Below, one piece after another: positions 27,790 through 36,823 of a stretch of DNA of 64,000 bases (position 1 is its first letter; every line of letters begins with the position of its first letter). The position numbers were made by a program, and so were the translations under genes. The notes under the pieces are model-generated. The model did no database searches. It saw nothing but the letters and a program-made list of their open reading frames with translations, and had not been told where the DNA came from. The stretch comes from CADEDH01 sp963732695. Its GTDB lineage: Bacteria > Actinomycetota > Acidimicrobiia > Acidimicrobiales > SZUA-35. Where the stretch lies: the NCBI GenBank assembly GCA_963732695.1, contig CAVTAP010000011.1, positions 33,355 to 97,354 of the forward strand, given 5' to 3'.

Positions 27790-27820
27790 GCACGGATCTG
27801 CGCCCGGTGACATCAGGCAC

Positions 27821-27854
27821 TAGGCTGACGGGTCACAGCCAGACAGCTAGGAGG
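27821..27854 (+). promoter_or_regulatory. Putative mftA promoter -10 and strong ribosome binding site
   Basis: TAGGCT (27821-27826) is a plausible -10 box and AGGAGG (27849-27854) lies 7 nt before the GTG of mftA. Unlike many neighbours, this operon has a classical leader and Shine-Dalgarno, consistent with high expression of the precursor peptide. Confidence 0.45.
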
Positions 27855-27861
27855 CACGTCC

Positions 27862-27999
27862 GTGAACAGCCCGGCCACCCTCGAAGTCACCGATACCGCC
27901 CTTCTCGACCGCGAGCTCCTGCTCGACGACGAGGAACTACTGGAAGACGAGTTGCTGGTCGAGGAGATCTCGATCGATGGCATGTGCGGTGTCTACTGA
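27862..27999 (+). CDS. mftA: Mycofactocin precursor peptide MftA
   Basis: A 45-residue ribosomal peptide starting at GTG 27862. It has a strongly acidic leader (DDEELLEDELLVEE) and ends in the diagnostic mycofactocin core IDGMCGVY. In the known pathway MftC decarboxylates and crosslinks the terminal Val-Tyr pair, which is then released and oxidised to premycofactocin, a redox cofactor that is further glycosylated. The C-terminus, length and the following mftB and mftC make the identity certain. Its last 11 bases overlap mftB, ensuring coupled translation. It is too short for ordinary gene callers. Confidence 0.97.
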   Translation: MNSPATLEVTDTALLDRELLLDDEELLEDELLVEEISIDGMCGVY

Positions 28000-28315
28000 G
28001 CCGCCCGGCGCCGCTCAGATCCACCCCACCAGCAGCCCCACCACGTCAGCCATCCTGGCCGAGCGGTTGCGGCTCCACCCTCGGGTGGCGCTGCGCCCCG
28101 AGCCGTTCGGGGCGCTGGCCTATCACTACGGCAACCGCCGTCTGAACTTTCTCCGCTCCCCCGACCTGGTGCGCCTGGTCGACGATCTCGGCAACCATCC
28201 AACCGTCGAGGCGGCCCTCGTGGCCTGTGACATCGACCCCAGCCGGTGGCCCTCCTTCACCCGGGCCCTGGCGTCGCTGGCCGCCTCCGACTTCCTCGAA
28301 ACCGTGGAGCCATGA
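27989..28315 (+). CDS. mftB: Mycofactocin chaperone MftB (peptide-recognition protein)
   Basis: A 108-residue PqqD-like RRE protein that binds the MftA leader and presents it to MftC. The pattern RLHPRVALRPEPFGALAYHY followed by LNFLRSPDLVRLVDDL is typical of MftB, with a C-terminal winged-helix-like region. The GTG at 27989 lies inside the end of mftA; an upstream in-frame ATG at 27977 is a possible alternative. Its TGA overlaps the ATG of mftC. Confidence 0.93.
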   Translation: MSTEPPGAAQIHPTSSPTTSAILAERLRLHPRVALRPEPFGALAYHYGNRRLNFLRSPDLVRLVDDLGNHPTVEAALVACDIDPSRWPSFTRALASLAASDFLETVEP

Positions 28316-29463
28316 CGACACGAACCGCCAGCGGCCGTAAGGGCGAGACCCTCACCGATGAGCTGAAGCGGGGCCTCGACGCCCCCATCTGCCTCACCTG
28401 GGAGCTCACCTACGCCTGCAACCTGGCCTGCGTCCACTGCCTGAGCTCCTCGGGCCGGCGCGATCCGAACGAGCTGTCGACGGCCGAGGTGATCGACCTG
28501 ATCGACCAGTTCGCCGCCATGCAGGTGTTCTACGTGAACATCGGCGGCGGCGAGCCCATGATCCGGCCCGACTTCTACGACCTGATCGACCACGCCACGT
28601 CCTCGGGCGTCGGCGTGAAGTTCTCCACCAACGGCTCGCGCATCGACGCCGCCGGGGCCCGCCGCCTGGCCGGGATGGACTACACCGACATCCAGATCTC
28701 GATCGACGGGGCCGACGCCGCCACCAACGACGCGGTGCGGGGCCAGGGCTCGTTCGCCACGGCCACGGCGGCCATGGACCACCTGGCCGAGGCCGGGTTC
28801 GGGCCGTTCAAGATCAGCGTGGTCATGACCCGCCAGAACATCCCGCAGCTCGACGCCTTCGAGGCCCTGGCCGACCGGTACGGCGCCGAGCTGCGCCTCA
28901 CCCGCCTCCGCCCGGCCGGCCGGGGGGCCGACTCGTGGCACGAGCTGCACCCGCAACCGGCCCAGCAGGTGGAGCTGTACAACTGGCTGATCGAGCGGCC
29001 CCACGTGCTCACGGGAGACTCGTTCTTCCATCTCAACGCCCTGGGCGACCAGAACCTGCCGGGCCTCAACCTGTGCGGGGCGGGCCGGGTGGTGTGCCTC
29101 ATCGATCCCGTGGGCGACGTCTACGCCTGCCCCTTCGTGCTCCATGACGAGTTCAAGGCCGGGAGTGTGCGTGATCCCGGCGGGTTCGCCGCCGTATGGC
29201 GCGCCTCGGACCTGTTCCGCTCGCTGCGGGAGCCTCAGTCGGCCGGAGCGTGCGCCTCCTGTGGCCAGTTCGACGCCTGCCAGGGCGGCTGCATGGCGGC
29301 CAAGTTCTTCACCGGCCTCCCCCTCGACGGCCCCGACCCGGAGTGCGTGACCGGCCACGGCGAGGCCGCCCTGGCCGGGGTGGTGGTCGGCGCCCGACCC
29401 GAACCGACCTCCAACCACTCCAAGCCGTCCCCCGTCGCCTTCATCTCCAAGCCCCGGCGCTGA
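28312..29463 (+). CDS. mftC: Mycofactocin radical SAM maturase MftC
   Basis: A 383-residue radical SAM enzyme. The cluster-binding CxxxCxxC motif is in WELTYACNLACVHCLSSSG (about residues 30-48), followed by NIGGGEPMIRPDFYDL and SISIDGADAATNDAVR-type strands. The C-terminal SPASM cysteines (LCGAGRVVCLIDPVGDVYAC, then CASCGQFDACQGGC) bind auxiliary [4Fe-4S] clusters. MftC catalyses oxidative decarboxylation of the MftA terminal tyrosine and the following C-C bond formation. The ATG at 28312 overlaps the mftB stop. Confidence 0.97.
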   Translation: MTTRTASGRKGETLTDELKRGLDAPICLTWELTYACNLACVHCLSSSGRRDPNELSTAEVIDLIDQFAAMQVFYVNIGGGEPMIRPDFYDLIDHATSSGVGVKFSTNGSRIDAAGARRLAGMDYTDIQISIDGADAATNDAVRGQGSFATATAAMDHLAEAGFGPFKISVVMTRQNIPQLDAFEALADRYGAELRLTRLRPAGRGADSWHELHPQPAQQVELYNWLIERPHVLTGDSFFHLNALGDQNLPGLNLCGAGRVVCLIDPVGDVYACPFVLHDEFKAGSVRDPGGFAAVWRASDLFRSLREPQSAGACASCGQFDACQGGCMAAKFFTGLPLDGPDPECVTGHGEAALAGVVVGARPEPTSNHSKPSPVAFISKPRR

Positions 29464-29491
29464 GCCCCGGGCCAACCGATCCCTCCGGCCG

Positions 29492-30271
29492 ATGACGTCC
29501 GATCCCCAGCCCGAACCCATCGCCGGCGCCGAGCCCACCGGCGCGCCGGGCGCCCCGCCCGGCGACGACGGCCCCGGCCGGGCCACCCTGGTCACGGTCG
29601 AACGTCGGGGCCCGGTGGGGGTGGTCCATCTCGACGACGGCCGGGCCAACGCCCTGGGCCCGCCCATGCTGGCCGCCATCGAGGCCGCGTTCGACGAGAT
29701 CGAGGCCGACCCCGAGTTGGGGGCCATCGTGGTGGTGGGCCGGCCCGGTCGGTTCAGCGCCGGATTCGACCTGAACCTGATCCGCTCGGGCGACACCGAA
29801 GCGGTGAAGGCCATGGTCCGCCGGGGCGGCGACCTGGTGATGCGCTGTTACGGCCCCGGCCTGCCGGTGGTGGCGGCCTGCACCGGCCACGCCCTGGCCG
29901 CCGGGGCCCTGCTGCTGTTGGGTTGCGACGTGCGGGTGGGGCCCGACACCACCGGCCCCGAGGCCCCGAAGATCGGGCTCAACGAGGTGGCCATCGGGCT
30001 CACCCTCCCCCCGTGGGCCCTCGCCATCGCCAAGGAGCGCCTGAACCCCCTCCATGCCCAGCGGGCCGTGGTCAACGGGCACCTGGCCGACGGGCCGACG
30101 GCGGTGGCGATGGGGTACCTCGACCTGGCGGTCCCACCAGAGGAGGTGGTGGAGCGGGCCGTGTACGAGGCCACGGTGCTGGCCGCGCTGGACCGGGCCG
30201 CCTACGCCGCCACCGTCGCCGCGTTCCGGGGGCCGGTGCTCGAAGCGATGGACCGCCGCAGCGGCCCATGA
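29492..30271 (+). CDS. Crotonase/enoyl-CoA hydratase-family protein
   Basis: A 259-residue crotonase-fold protein with a 33-residue disordered N-terminal extension. The oxyanion-hole segments are GRPGRFSAGFDLNLI (about 84-98) and GHALAAGALLLLGCD (about 131-145). The second catalytic Glu aligns in KIGLNEVAIGLTLPPWA, but the first (the Glu of GGGxE in hydratases) is replaced by Leu, so ordinary hydration is doubtful and an isomerase or other CoA-thioester role is more likely. It lies 28 bp after mftC and overlaps the next gene by 4 nt (ATGA), making it part of the mycofactocin operon. Confidence 0.88.
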   Translation: MTSDPQPEPIAGAEPTGAPGAPPGDDGPGRATLVTVERRGPVGVVHLDDGRANALGPPMLAAIEAAFDEIEADPELGAIVVVGRPGRFSAGFDLNLIRSGDTEAVKAMVRRGGDLVMRCYGPGLPVVAACTGHALAAGALLLLGCDVRVGPDTTGPEAPKIGLNEVAIGLTLPPWALAIAKERLNPLHAQRAVVNGHLADGPTAVAMGYLDLAVPPEEVVERAVYEATVLAALDRAAYAATVAAFRGPVLEAMDRRSGP

Positions 30272-32370
30272 ACCTGCTGAGCCCGCTGGCCCTGCGCCAC
30301 CACACGGCCCGGTGCCGGGTGCTGTTCGGGCCCCACGAGACGAACCTCGGCGACGGGCGGGCCTTTTCCAGCCGCCACGCCGCCTACTACCGGGCCCGGG
30401 CCGAGGGCGGCGCCGGGATCATCGTCACCGAGGAAGCGTCGGTCCACCCCACCGACTGGCCCTACGAGCGCTGCCCCGACGCCGAAGGGGCCGGCCCGGG
30501 ATGGGCCGACATCGCCGCCGCCTGCCACCCCACCGGCGCCCTGGTGGTGGCGGCGCTGGGCCACAGCGGCGGCCAGGGCAGCTCGGCCTACTCCCAGCGT
30601 GAGCTCTGGTCGCCGTCCGACGAGCCCGAGGTCAACAGCCGCGAGGTCCCCAAGGTCATGGAGGGGGCCGACATCGACGCCGTGGTGGCCGGCTTCGCCC
30701 GGGCCGCCGCCACCGCCGCCGCCGCCGGCCTCGACGGGGTGGAGGTCAACGCCGGCCAGCACAGCCTGGTCCGCCAGTTCCTGTCGGGCCTCACCAACCG
30801 CCGGGGCGACGACTACGGGGCCGACCGGGCCCGCCTGGCCCGCCAGGTGCTCACCGCCGTGCGGGCCGCCCTCGGCCCCGATCCCCTGCTCGGGCTGCGC
30901 CTGAGCTGCGACGAGCTGGCCCCCTGGGCCGGCCTCACCCCTGAGCTGGCGGCCGACGTGGCCCGGGAGCTGGCCCCCCTGGTCGACTACCTGGTGGTGG
31001 TGCGGGGTTCGATCTTCACCGTGGCCGAGACCCGGCCCACCGGCCACCATGCCGCCGGGTTCAACCTGGAGCTGGCGGGCGCCATCCGCCAGGCCATCGG
31101 CGCGACGGTGCCGGTGGTGGCCCAGGGCTCGATCGTGGACGCCGACCAGGCCGACGAGGCCCTGGCCGCCGGCCGGTGCGACGCGGTGGAGATGACCCGG
31201 GCCCAGATCGCCGACGCCGCCCTGGTGGCCAAGCTCCGGCGCCGGGAGAGCCCCCGGCCCTGCGTGCTGTGCAACCAGTGGTGCCGGGTGCGGGACAACC
31301 GCAACCCGATCGTGAGCTGTATCGCCGACCCCCGGGCCGGCCACGAGACCACCGACCCGGTGGAGCCGGCCGGGCAGCTCCCGACCGCTCATCCGGCCGC
31401 CGGCCGTCCCCTCGCCCCGTCACCCCTCGGCGGCCCGGAGCGGCCGCCCCTGCTGGTGGTGGGAGCGGGCCCGGCCGGCCTGGAGGCGGCCCGGGTGGCG
31501 GCCCGCCTGGGACTGCCGGTCACCCTCTGGGAGGCGACGGCCGACGTCGGAGGCATGGCCCGCATCGTGGCCCGGGCCCCCGGTCACCACCGGTTCGCCC
31601 GGCTGATGGAGTGGCTGGCCGACGACGCCACGGCCCACGGCGCCGAGCTGATCACCGGTCGGGCCGCCACCGACGCCGACCTGGCCGCCTGGCCCGGGCC
31701 CGTGATCCTGGCCACGGGCGGCCGCCCGGCCCCGCCGGGGTTCGAGGTGGACGCGGGAGCGGTGGTGCTGACTCCGGAGGCGGTGCTGGCCGCCGACGAC
31801 GCCGAGCGGGCCGAGCTGGTGCCGGAGTCGGTGGTGATCTGGGACCCGCTGGGCGGCCCGATCGCCGTAGGGGTGGCCGAGGCGCTGGCCTGGACCGGCC
31901 GGCGGATCACGTTCTGCACGCCCGACCCGATCGTGGGCACGCTGCTGTCGCTCACCGGCGATCTGCCCGGGGCCAACGTCCGGCTCCAGCAGGCCGGGAT
32001 CGCCATCGAGCGCCGGGTGCTGCTCCGCCGGGTGGCCCCCGGCACGGCCACCGTCGAGCACCGCTTCAGCGCCCAGCGCACCGAGCTGGACGCCGGCGCC
32101 GTGATCGACTGCGGCCACCGCCTCCCGGCCGACGGGCTGACAGACGGTCCGGGCGGCGGCCCTACCGGGTCGCCCCGGGCGGGGGTGGTGCGGGTGGGCG
32201 ACGCCGTGGCCCCCCGCACGGTGGGTGACGCCATCAGCGAGGGCCGGGCGGCCGCCCTCGCGCTGGCTCCGGCCGGCCTCACCGCAGCCGGGGCCGCGGC
32301 GGTGGTCGGAGTGGGGGCCGGGGCCGGCCTGACCGTAGGGGGCGCCGCCGGAGGGGGCGGAGCGGTATGA
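30268..32370 (+). CDS. Mycofactocin-system FadH/OYE-family oxidoreductase 1
   Basis: A 700-residue flavoenzyme with an Old Yellow Enzyme TIM barrel (about 1-330), a [4Fe-4S] motif CVLCNQWC with a fourth Cys 12 residues on (about 332-351, CX2CX3CX11C), and a dinucleotide-binding domain starting LLVVGAGPAGLEAARVAARL. This is the 2,4-dienoyl-CoA reductase architecture with FMN, FeS and a Rossmann domain. The barrel segment VNAGQHSLVRQFLSGLTNRR carries the family HxxLxxxFLS motif. Operon position next to mftABC and a paralogue matches the mycofactocin-associated FadH/OYE type. The tail is Ala/Gly-rich. The natural substrate is unknown. Confidence 0.9.
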   Translation: MNLLSPLALRHHTARCRVLFGPHETNLGDGRAFSSRHAAYYRARAEGGAGIIVTEEASVHPTDWPYERCPDAEGAGPGWADIAAACHPTGALVVAALGHSGGQGSSAYSQRELWSPSDEPEVNSREVPKVMEGADIDAVVAGFARAAATAAAAGLDGVEVNAGQHSLVRQFLSGLTNRRGDDYGADRARLARQVLTAVRAALGPDPLLGLRLSCDELAPWAGLTPELAADVARELAPLVDYLVVVRGSIFTVAETRPTGHHAAGFNLELAGAIRQAIGATVPVVAQGSIVDADQADEALAAGRCDAVEMTRAQIADAALVAKLRRRESPRPCVLCNQWCRVRDNRNPIVSCIADPRAGHETTDPVEPAGQLPTAHPAAGRPLAPSPLGGPERPPLLVVGAGPAGLEAARVAARLGLPVTLWEATADVGGMARIVARAPGHHRFARLMEWLADDATAHGAELITGRAATDADLAAWPGPVILATGGRPAPPGFEVDAGAVVLTPEAVLAADDAERAELVPESVVIWDPLGGPIAVGVAEALAWTGRRITFCTPDPIVGTLLSLTGDLPGANVRLQQAGIAIERRVLLRRVAPGTATVEHRFSAQRTELDAGAVIDCGHRLPADGLTDGPGGGPTGSPRAGVVRVGDAVAPRTVGDAISEGRAAALALAPAGLTAAGAAAVVGVGAGAGLTVGGAAGGGGAV

Positions 32371-34538
32371 GCGCCGGTGGCCGGTACCGCTACCTGTTCA
32401 GTCCGCTGCGGGTGGGTTCGCTGACGCTGGCCAACCGGATCGTGTTCAGCGCCCACCTCACGAACTACGCCACCCAGAGCGGCATGCCGTCGGCCCAGCA
32501 CGCCGCCTACTACGAGGCCCGGGCCGCCGGTGGGGCGGGCCTGATCATCACCGAGGAGCATTCGGTCCACCCCACCGACTGGCCCTACGAGAAGATGATC
32601 CACGCCTTCCGGCCCGACGTGGTCGAGGGGTACCGGCGGATCACCGCCGCCGTCCACCGCCACGGGGTGCCGATCCTGGCCCAGATCAACCACAACGGGG
32701 GCCAGGCGTCGTCGATGTACACCCGGCGGCCGCTGTGGGCCCCGTCGCCGGTGCCCGATCCCCTGTTCCGGGAGGTCCCCAAGGCCGTCGACCAGCACGA
32801 GATCGACGAGATCGTGCGGTCCTACGCCACGGTGGCCGCCCGCTGCATCGAGGGTGGATTCGACGGGGTGGAGCTCCAGTGCTCCCACTCGTCGATCGTG
32901 CGGGGCTTCCTGTCACTGGCCACCAACCACCGCACCGACGGCTACGGGGGCAGCCTGGCCAACCGGGCGCGGCTGCTGCACGAGATCGTGGCCGCCGTGC
33001 GCCACGCCCTGGGCCCGGCCCCGGTACTGGGCGTGCGGCTGTGCGGCGACGAGCTGATCGAGGGCGGTACCACCATCGACGAGGCGGTGGCCCTGGCCCG
33101 CGCCATCGAGGAGCGGGGCGGGGCGGACTACATCAACACCTCGATCGGGGTGGCCACGGCGTCGCTCTACATGATCGAGGCGTCGATGCACGTGCCGCCG
33201 GGGTACGCCACGTTCATCCCGTCGGCCATCCGGGCCGCCGTGCGCCTGCCGGTGGTGGGCGTGGGGCGGTTCAAGGACCCCCTGCAGGCCGAGCGGGCGC
33301 TGGCCGAGGGCCACGCCGACCTGATCGGGGTGGTTCGGGGTCAGATCGCCGACCCCGACTTCGCGGTGAAGGCCCGGGCCGGGCGCACCGAGGAGATCCG
33401 GCTGTGCCTGTCGTGCAACCAGGAATGTGTGGGCCGCATGGGCCTCAACCGGTGGCTGGGCTGCATCGAGAACCCCGACACGGGCCGGGAGGCGGCGCCC
33501 GTGGGGCCGCCCCGTACCCGGGCGGCGCTGACCCTGGCCACCGGTGCCCATCACACGGCGGCCGATCCCACCACGGCCGATTCCACCCCGGCCGATCCGA
33601 CGACGGCGATGCCCGGCAACAGGCACGCCAACGGGAACGGCGGGCTCTCCACACCCCACCTCGTGGTGGCCGGCGGGGGGCCGGCCGGTCTGCAGGCGGC
33701 GGTGAGCGGGGCCCAGCGGGGCTGGCGGGTGACGTTGCTCGAGCGCCAGAGCCAGCTCGGCGGCCAGGTGCGGTTGGCCGCCACCGTGCCCAACCGGGCC
33801 GAGCTGGGCGACCTGGTGCGCAACCTGGCCGGTGAGGCCCGACGACGCGGGGTCGACATCCACCTCGGCACCGACGCCACGGCCGAGCGGGTGGAGATGC
33901 TGGCCCCCGACGCCGTGGTGGTGGCCACCGGGGCCGTGCCCCAGCGCCCGTGGTGGGCGCCTCCGCCCGACGGCGGGGGCGAGCGGATCTGCGACGTGGT
34001 CGACGTGCTCACCGGGGCCGCCTCCCCCACCGGCTCGGTGGTCGTGATCGACGACATCGGCTTCCACCACGCCACCTCGGTGGCCGAGCTGCTGGCCGAT
34101 CGGGGCTGCCAGGTGGAGATCGTCACCAAGTCGATGGTCGTGGGCCAGGACCTGGGGATCACCCTCGACATGGAGAGCTGGTGGTTCCGGGCCTCGGCCA
34201 AGGGCATCGTCCAGACCATCGACCGGGTGGCCATGGGCTACGACGCCGGCACCCTCACCCTCCTCCACCACCCCACCGGGGCCGACGACACCCGCTCCCC
34301 CGACTGGGTGGTGCTGGCCGTGCCGCCCCGCCCGGCCGACGAGCTCTACCTGACCCTGGCCGAACGGGCCGCCGGAGCCGGTGGGTCGGGCGGCCCCGAA
34401 TGGCTGCTCCAGCGGATCGGCGACTGCCTGGCCCCCCGCCGGGCCCACGCCGCCGTGGTGGAGGGCCAGCGGGTGATCGACGAGATCGCCCGGGCCCTCG
34501 CGTCACCATCGAGGCTCCCGGCCGGAGCGGTCCGATGA
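32367..34538 (+). CDS. Mycofactocin-system FadH/OYE-family oxidoreductase 2
   Basis: A 723-residue paralogue of the preceding enzyme. OYE barrel about 1-340 (LFSPLRVGSLTLANRIVFSA; ATNHRTDGYGGSLANRAR), [4Fe-4S] motif CLSCNQEC plus Cys 12 residues on (about 350-370), then a linker with repeated ADPTTADST segments (about 392-412), and the Rossmann region HLVVAGGGPAGLQAAVSGAQ. The barrel is closer to canonical dienoyl-CoA reductases than its partner, including HNGGQASSMYTRRPLWAPS. The ATGA overlaps on both sides show strict operon organisation. The two paralogues may act as a pair or on different substrates. Confidence 0.92.
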   Translation: MSAGGRYRYLFSPLRVGSLTLANRIVFSAHLTNYATQSGMPSAQHAAYYEARAAGGAGLIITEEHSVHPTDWPYEKMIHAFRPDVVEGYRRITAAVHRHGVPILAQINHNGGQASSMYTRRPLWAPSPVPDPLFREVPKAVDQHEIDEIVRSYATVAARCIEGGFDGVELQCSHSSIVRGFLSLATNHRTDGYGGSLANRARLLHEIVAAVRHALGPAPVLGVRLCGDELIEGGTTIDEAVALARAIEERGGADYINTSIGVATASLYMIEASMHVPPGYATFIPSAIRAAVRLPVVGVGRFKDPLQAERALAEGHADLIGVVRGQIADPDFAVKARAGRTEEIRLCLSCNQECVGRMGLNRWLGCIENPDTGREAAPVGPPRTRAALTLATGAHHTAADPTTADSTPADPTTAMPGNRHANGNGGLSTPHLVVAGGGPAGLQAAVSGAQRGWRVTLLERQSQLGGQVRLAATVPNRAELGDLVRNLAGEARRRGVDIHLGTDATAERVEMLAPDAVVVATGAVPQRPWWAPPPDGGGERICDVVDVLTGAASPTGSVVVIDDIGFHHATSVAELLADRGCQVEIVTKSMVVGQDLGITLDMESWWFRASAKGIVQTIDRVAMGYDAGTLTLLHHPTGADDTRSPDWVVLAVPPRPADELYLTLAERAAGAGGSGGPEWLLQRIGDCLAPRRAHAAVVEGQRVIDEIARALASPSRLPAGAVR

Positions 34539-35452
34539 CGGCAACGGTGGTGGCCGTCGTCCCGGTGCGGCACGGCGTGCCACCGGTGGGTGCGGTGGAG
34601 ACGGTGCTGGAGGCCGGTGGCCGGTGCTGGGTGGTGGGCAGCGGCACCGACGACGCCCTCTCGGCCCTGCACGGCGCCGTGACCTCGGCCCACCTGGCCG
34701 AGCTCGGCCCCTACGCCCCGGCCCGCTGGGCCGACTGGCTGGCCGCCCAGCTGCCCGCCGGGGCCACCGTGGTGCTCCCCCACTCCCCCGACGGCCGTGA
34801 TCTGGCCCCCCGCCTGGCCGCCACCCTCGACCGCCCGCTCGTGTCGGGCGTGGTGGAGCTGGGCCCCGGCGTGGCCTGGGTGGCCCGCCACGGCGGGCTG
34901 GCCATGGACGAGCTGGAGCTGACCGGCCCGGTGGTGGCCACACTGCAGATCGGAGCCGGCCGCCATCCCGAGGCCCCGGCCGCCGCCCCGGCACCCGAGG
35001 TGGAGCGGGTGACCGTCGAGGCCCTCACCGGCGGGGCCGACGCCGAGCTGGTGGCCGAGCTGCCGGCCGACCCGGCCACGATGGACCTGGCCGAGGCGCC
35101 CCGCATCGTGGCCGCCGGGGCCGGCCTGGGTGACCGGGACCAGATCGCCCTGTTGGAAGCGGTGGCCGACGCCCTGGGGGCCTCGGTGGGGGCCACCCGT
35201 CTGGTGACCGACTACGGATGGCTCCCGGCCGAGCGCCAGATCGGCACCACGGGGGTGATGGTGCAGCCCGAGCTGTACCTGGCCGTGGGGGTGTCGGGGG
35301 CGGTGCAGCACACGGCCGGGCTCGGCCATCCGGCCCACGTGATCGCCGTCAACACCGACCCGTCGTGCCCCATGATGGAGCTGGCCGATCTGGCCCTGGT
35401 GTGCGACGCCCCCGCCTTCCTGGCCGAGCTGGCCCGCCTACTCGGCATCTGA
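34535..35452 (+). CDS. etfA: Mycofactocin-associated electron transfer flavoprotein, alpha subunit
   Basis: A 305-residue EtfA/FixB protein. The N-terminal half is reduced and Ala-rich; the C-terminal FAD-binding half is conserved: SVGATRLVTDYGWLPAERQI, GTTGVMVQPELYLAVGVSGA, VQHTAGLGHPAHVIAVNTD and PSCPMMELADLALVCD. It should pair with EtfB encoded 11 kb away and pass electrons to the FixC-like quinone oxidoreductase encoded convergently just downstream. It is the last gene of the mftA-C operon, overlapping the OYE2 stop by 4 nt. The divergent N-terminal half suggests a dedicated rather than general EtfA. Confidence 0.92.
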   Translation: MTATVVAVVPVRHGVPPVGAVETVLEAGGRCWVVGSGTDDALSALHGAVTSAHLAELGPYAPARWADWLAAQLPAGATVVLPHSPDGRDLAPRLAATLDRPLVSGVVELGPGVAWVARHGGLAMDELELTGPVVATLQIGAGRHPEAPAAAPAPEVERVTVEALTGGADAELVAELPADPATMDLAEAPRIVAAGAGLGDRDQIALLEAVADALGASVGATRLVTDYGWLPAERQIGTTGVMVQPELYLAVGVSGAVQHTAGLGHPAHVIAVNTDPSCPMMELADLALVCDAPAFLAELARLLGI

Positions 35453-35464
35453 CCCGACCAACCC

Positions 35465-35518
35465 GATCTGGTGTCCCCGGCCGTCACCGGTGATGGGCTC
35501 CGACACCTGCGGGGATCA
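35465..35518. terminator. Palindromic element between convergent genes (copy 2)
   Basis: GATCTGGTGTCC begins the element, GCCGTCACCGGTGATGGGC forms the centre and CCGACACC...GGGATC closes it, imperfectly. It is related to the element at 10763-10809 read on the opposite strand, and again the terminal GATCA supplies the stop codon of the minus-strand gene (fixC). Likely a shared bidirectional terminator. Confidence 0.5.
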
Positions 35519-36823
35519 GCCGAAGGTACGGGCGGCGGTGAGGGCGTCGCGGGCCAGGTCTCGCAGGCGGACGCCGTTGGCCTTGGCCGCCCGGCGGGCC
35601 AGGCGGGCCAGGCCGGGCTTGGGCCGGGGGTTGTCGACGGTGAACATCGCCTCCACCAGGTCGCACATCATCTGGGGGTAGCGCTGCTGCACCCGGTCCG
35701 ACAGCACGAGGTGGGGGGCCCGGCGCAGCTTGGCGTGGTCGGCCAGCACGAAGTTGGCCTCCAGGGCCGGTCGGTACGCCCCGAGCTGGGCCATCGAGGT
35801 GTCGCCCCGGCTCAGGGCGTCGGCCGCCACCTGCCCGGCGGCGGCCCCCGACCCGATGGCGAAGTTCACCCCCTCCAGCCAGATCCCGGCGGCCAGGCAC
35901 ATGCCGGCGGCGTCACCGGCCACCAGCAGCCCGGGGGCGGCCAGCGCCGGCATGGTGTCGTAGCCGCCCTCGGGAATCAGGTGGGCCGAGTACTCCAGCA
36001 GCTCGCCCCCCTCCACCAGGGGGGCCACCGCCGGGTGGGCCTTCAGCCGGGCGATCAGCTCCTCGGGGCGGGCCTTCTGGCGGCTGAGCCCGTCGAGCGA
36101 CAGCACCACCCCCACCGAGACCGAGTCGAGGTTGGTGTAGAGGAAGCCGCCGCCGGCGATGCCGCTGGTGCCGCCGAGGATCTCGATGTCCACCCCGTCG
36201 CGCCCCCGCACCCCGAACCGCTGCTCGATCAGCTCCCGGGGCAGGGCCAGCGTCTCCTTGGCCCCCAGGGTGAGGTGGGCCGAGCCCTCGGCCGTGTGCA
36301 GCCCGGCCTCCTTGGCCAGGAACGAGTTGACCCCGTCGCAGGCGATCACCACGTCGGCCCGCAGCTCGCCGTCGGGCCGGTCGGTGGCCACGCCCACCAC
36401 CCGGCCGTCCTGGCGGAGCAGGCCGGTGGCCGTGGTCTCGCACACCAACAGGGCGCCGGCCGCCACCGCCTGATCGGCCAGCCAGGCGTCGAAGTCGGGC
36501 CGGAAGGCGGTGACCCCGTTGTAGGGCTCACGGCCCCACTTGCCCGACCGGAAGTCGACGGTGAGGGCGGCGTCGTCGGTGAGGATCATGGTGGAGCGGC
36601 GGGTGACGTAGCGCTGCACCGGGGCCTGCCGGTACCAGTCGGGCACGAGGCCGTCGAGGATGCGGCCGTAGACCACGCCGCCGTACATGTTCTTGGAGCC
36701 GGGGAACGGTCCCCGCTCCAGCAGCACCACGTTGCGTCCGGCCCGGGCCAGCACCAGCGCCGCCGCCGACCCCGCCGGGCCGGCCCCCACCACCACCGCG
36801 TCCACGTCGCTGGCCTCGCGCAT
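35516..36823 (-). CDS. fixC: FixC-like electron transfer flavoprotein-quinone oxidoreductase
   Basis: A 435-residue FAD enzyme of the FixC/ETF-QO family. The Rossmann FAD motif is VDAVVVGAGPAGSAAALVLA (about 7-26), followed by GPFPGSKNMYGGVVYGRIL, a hallmark of FixC, and AAPGLLVAGDAAGMCLAAGI (about 300-319). It lacks its own FeS cluster, which the separate FixX ferredoxin at 46087 would provide. Convergent with etfA, it probably moves electrons from Etf to membrane quinone. ATG 36823 was chosen because it gives MREASDVDAVVVGAG; the frame stays open upstream through a repeat-rich stretch. Confidence 0.92.
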   Translation of the reverse strand: MREASDVDAVVVGAGPAGSAAALVLARAGRNVVLLERGPFPGSKNMYGGVVYGRILDGLVPDWYRQAPVQRYVTRRSTMILTDDAALTVDFRSGKWGREPYNGVTAFRPDFDAWLADQAVAAGALLVCETTATGLLRQDGRVVGVATDRPDGELRADVVIACDGVNSFLAKEAGLHTAEGSAHLTLGAKETLALPRELIEQRFGVRGRDGVDIEILGGTSGIAGGGFLYTNLDSVSVGVVLSLDGLSRQKARPEELIARLKAHPAVAPLVEGGELLEYSAHLIPEGGYDTMPALAAPGLLVAGDAAGMCLAAGIWLEGVNFAIGSGAAAGQVAADALSRGDTSMAQLGAYRPALEANFVLADHAKLRRAPHLVLSDRVQQRYPQMMCDLVEAMFTVDNPRPKPGLARLARRAAKANGVRLRDLARDALTAARTFG

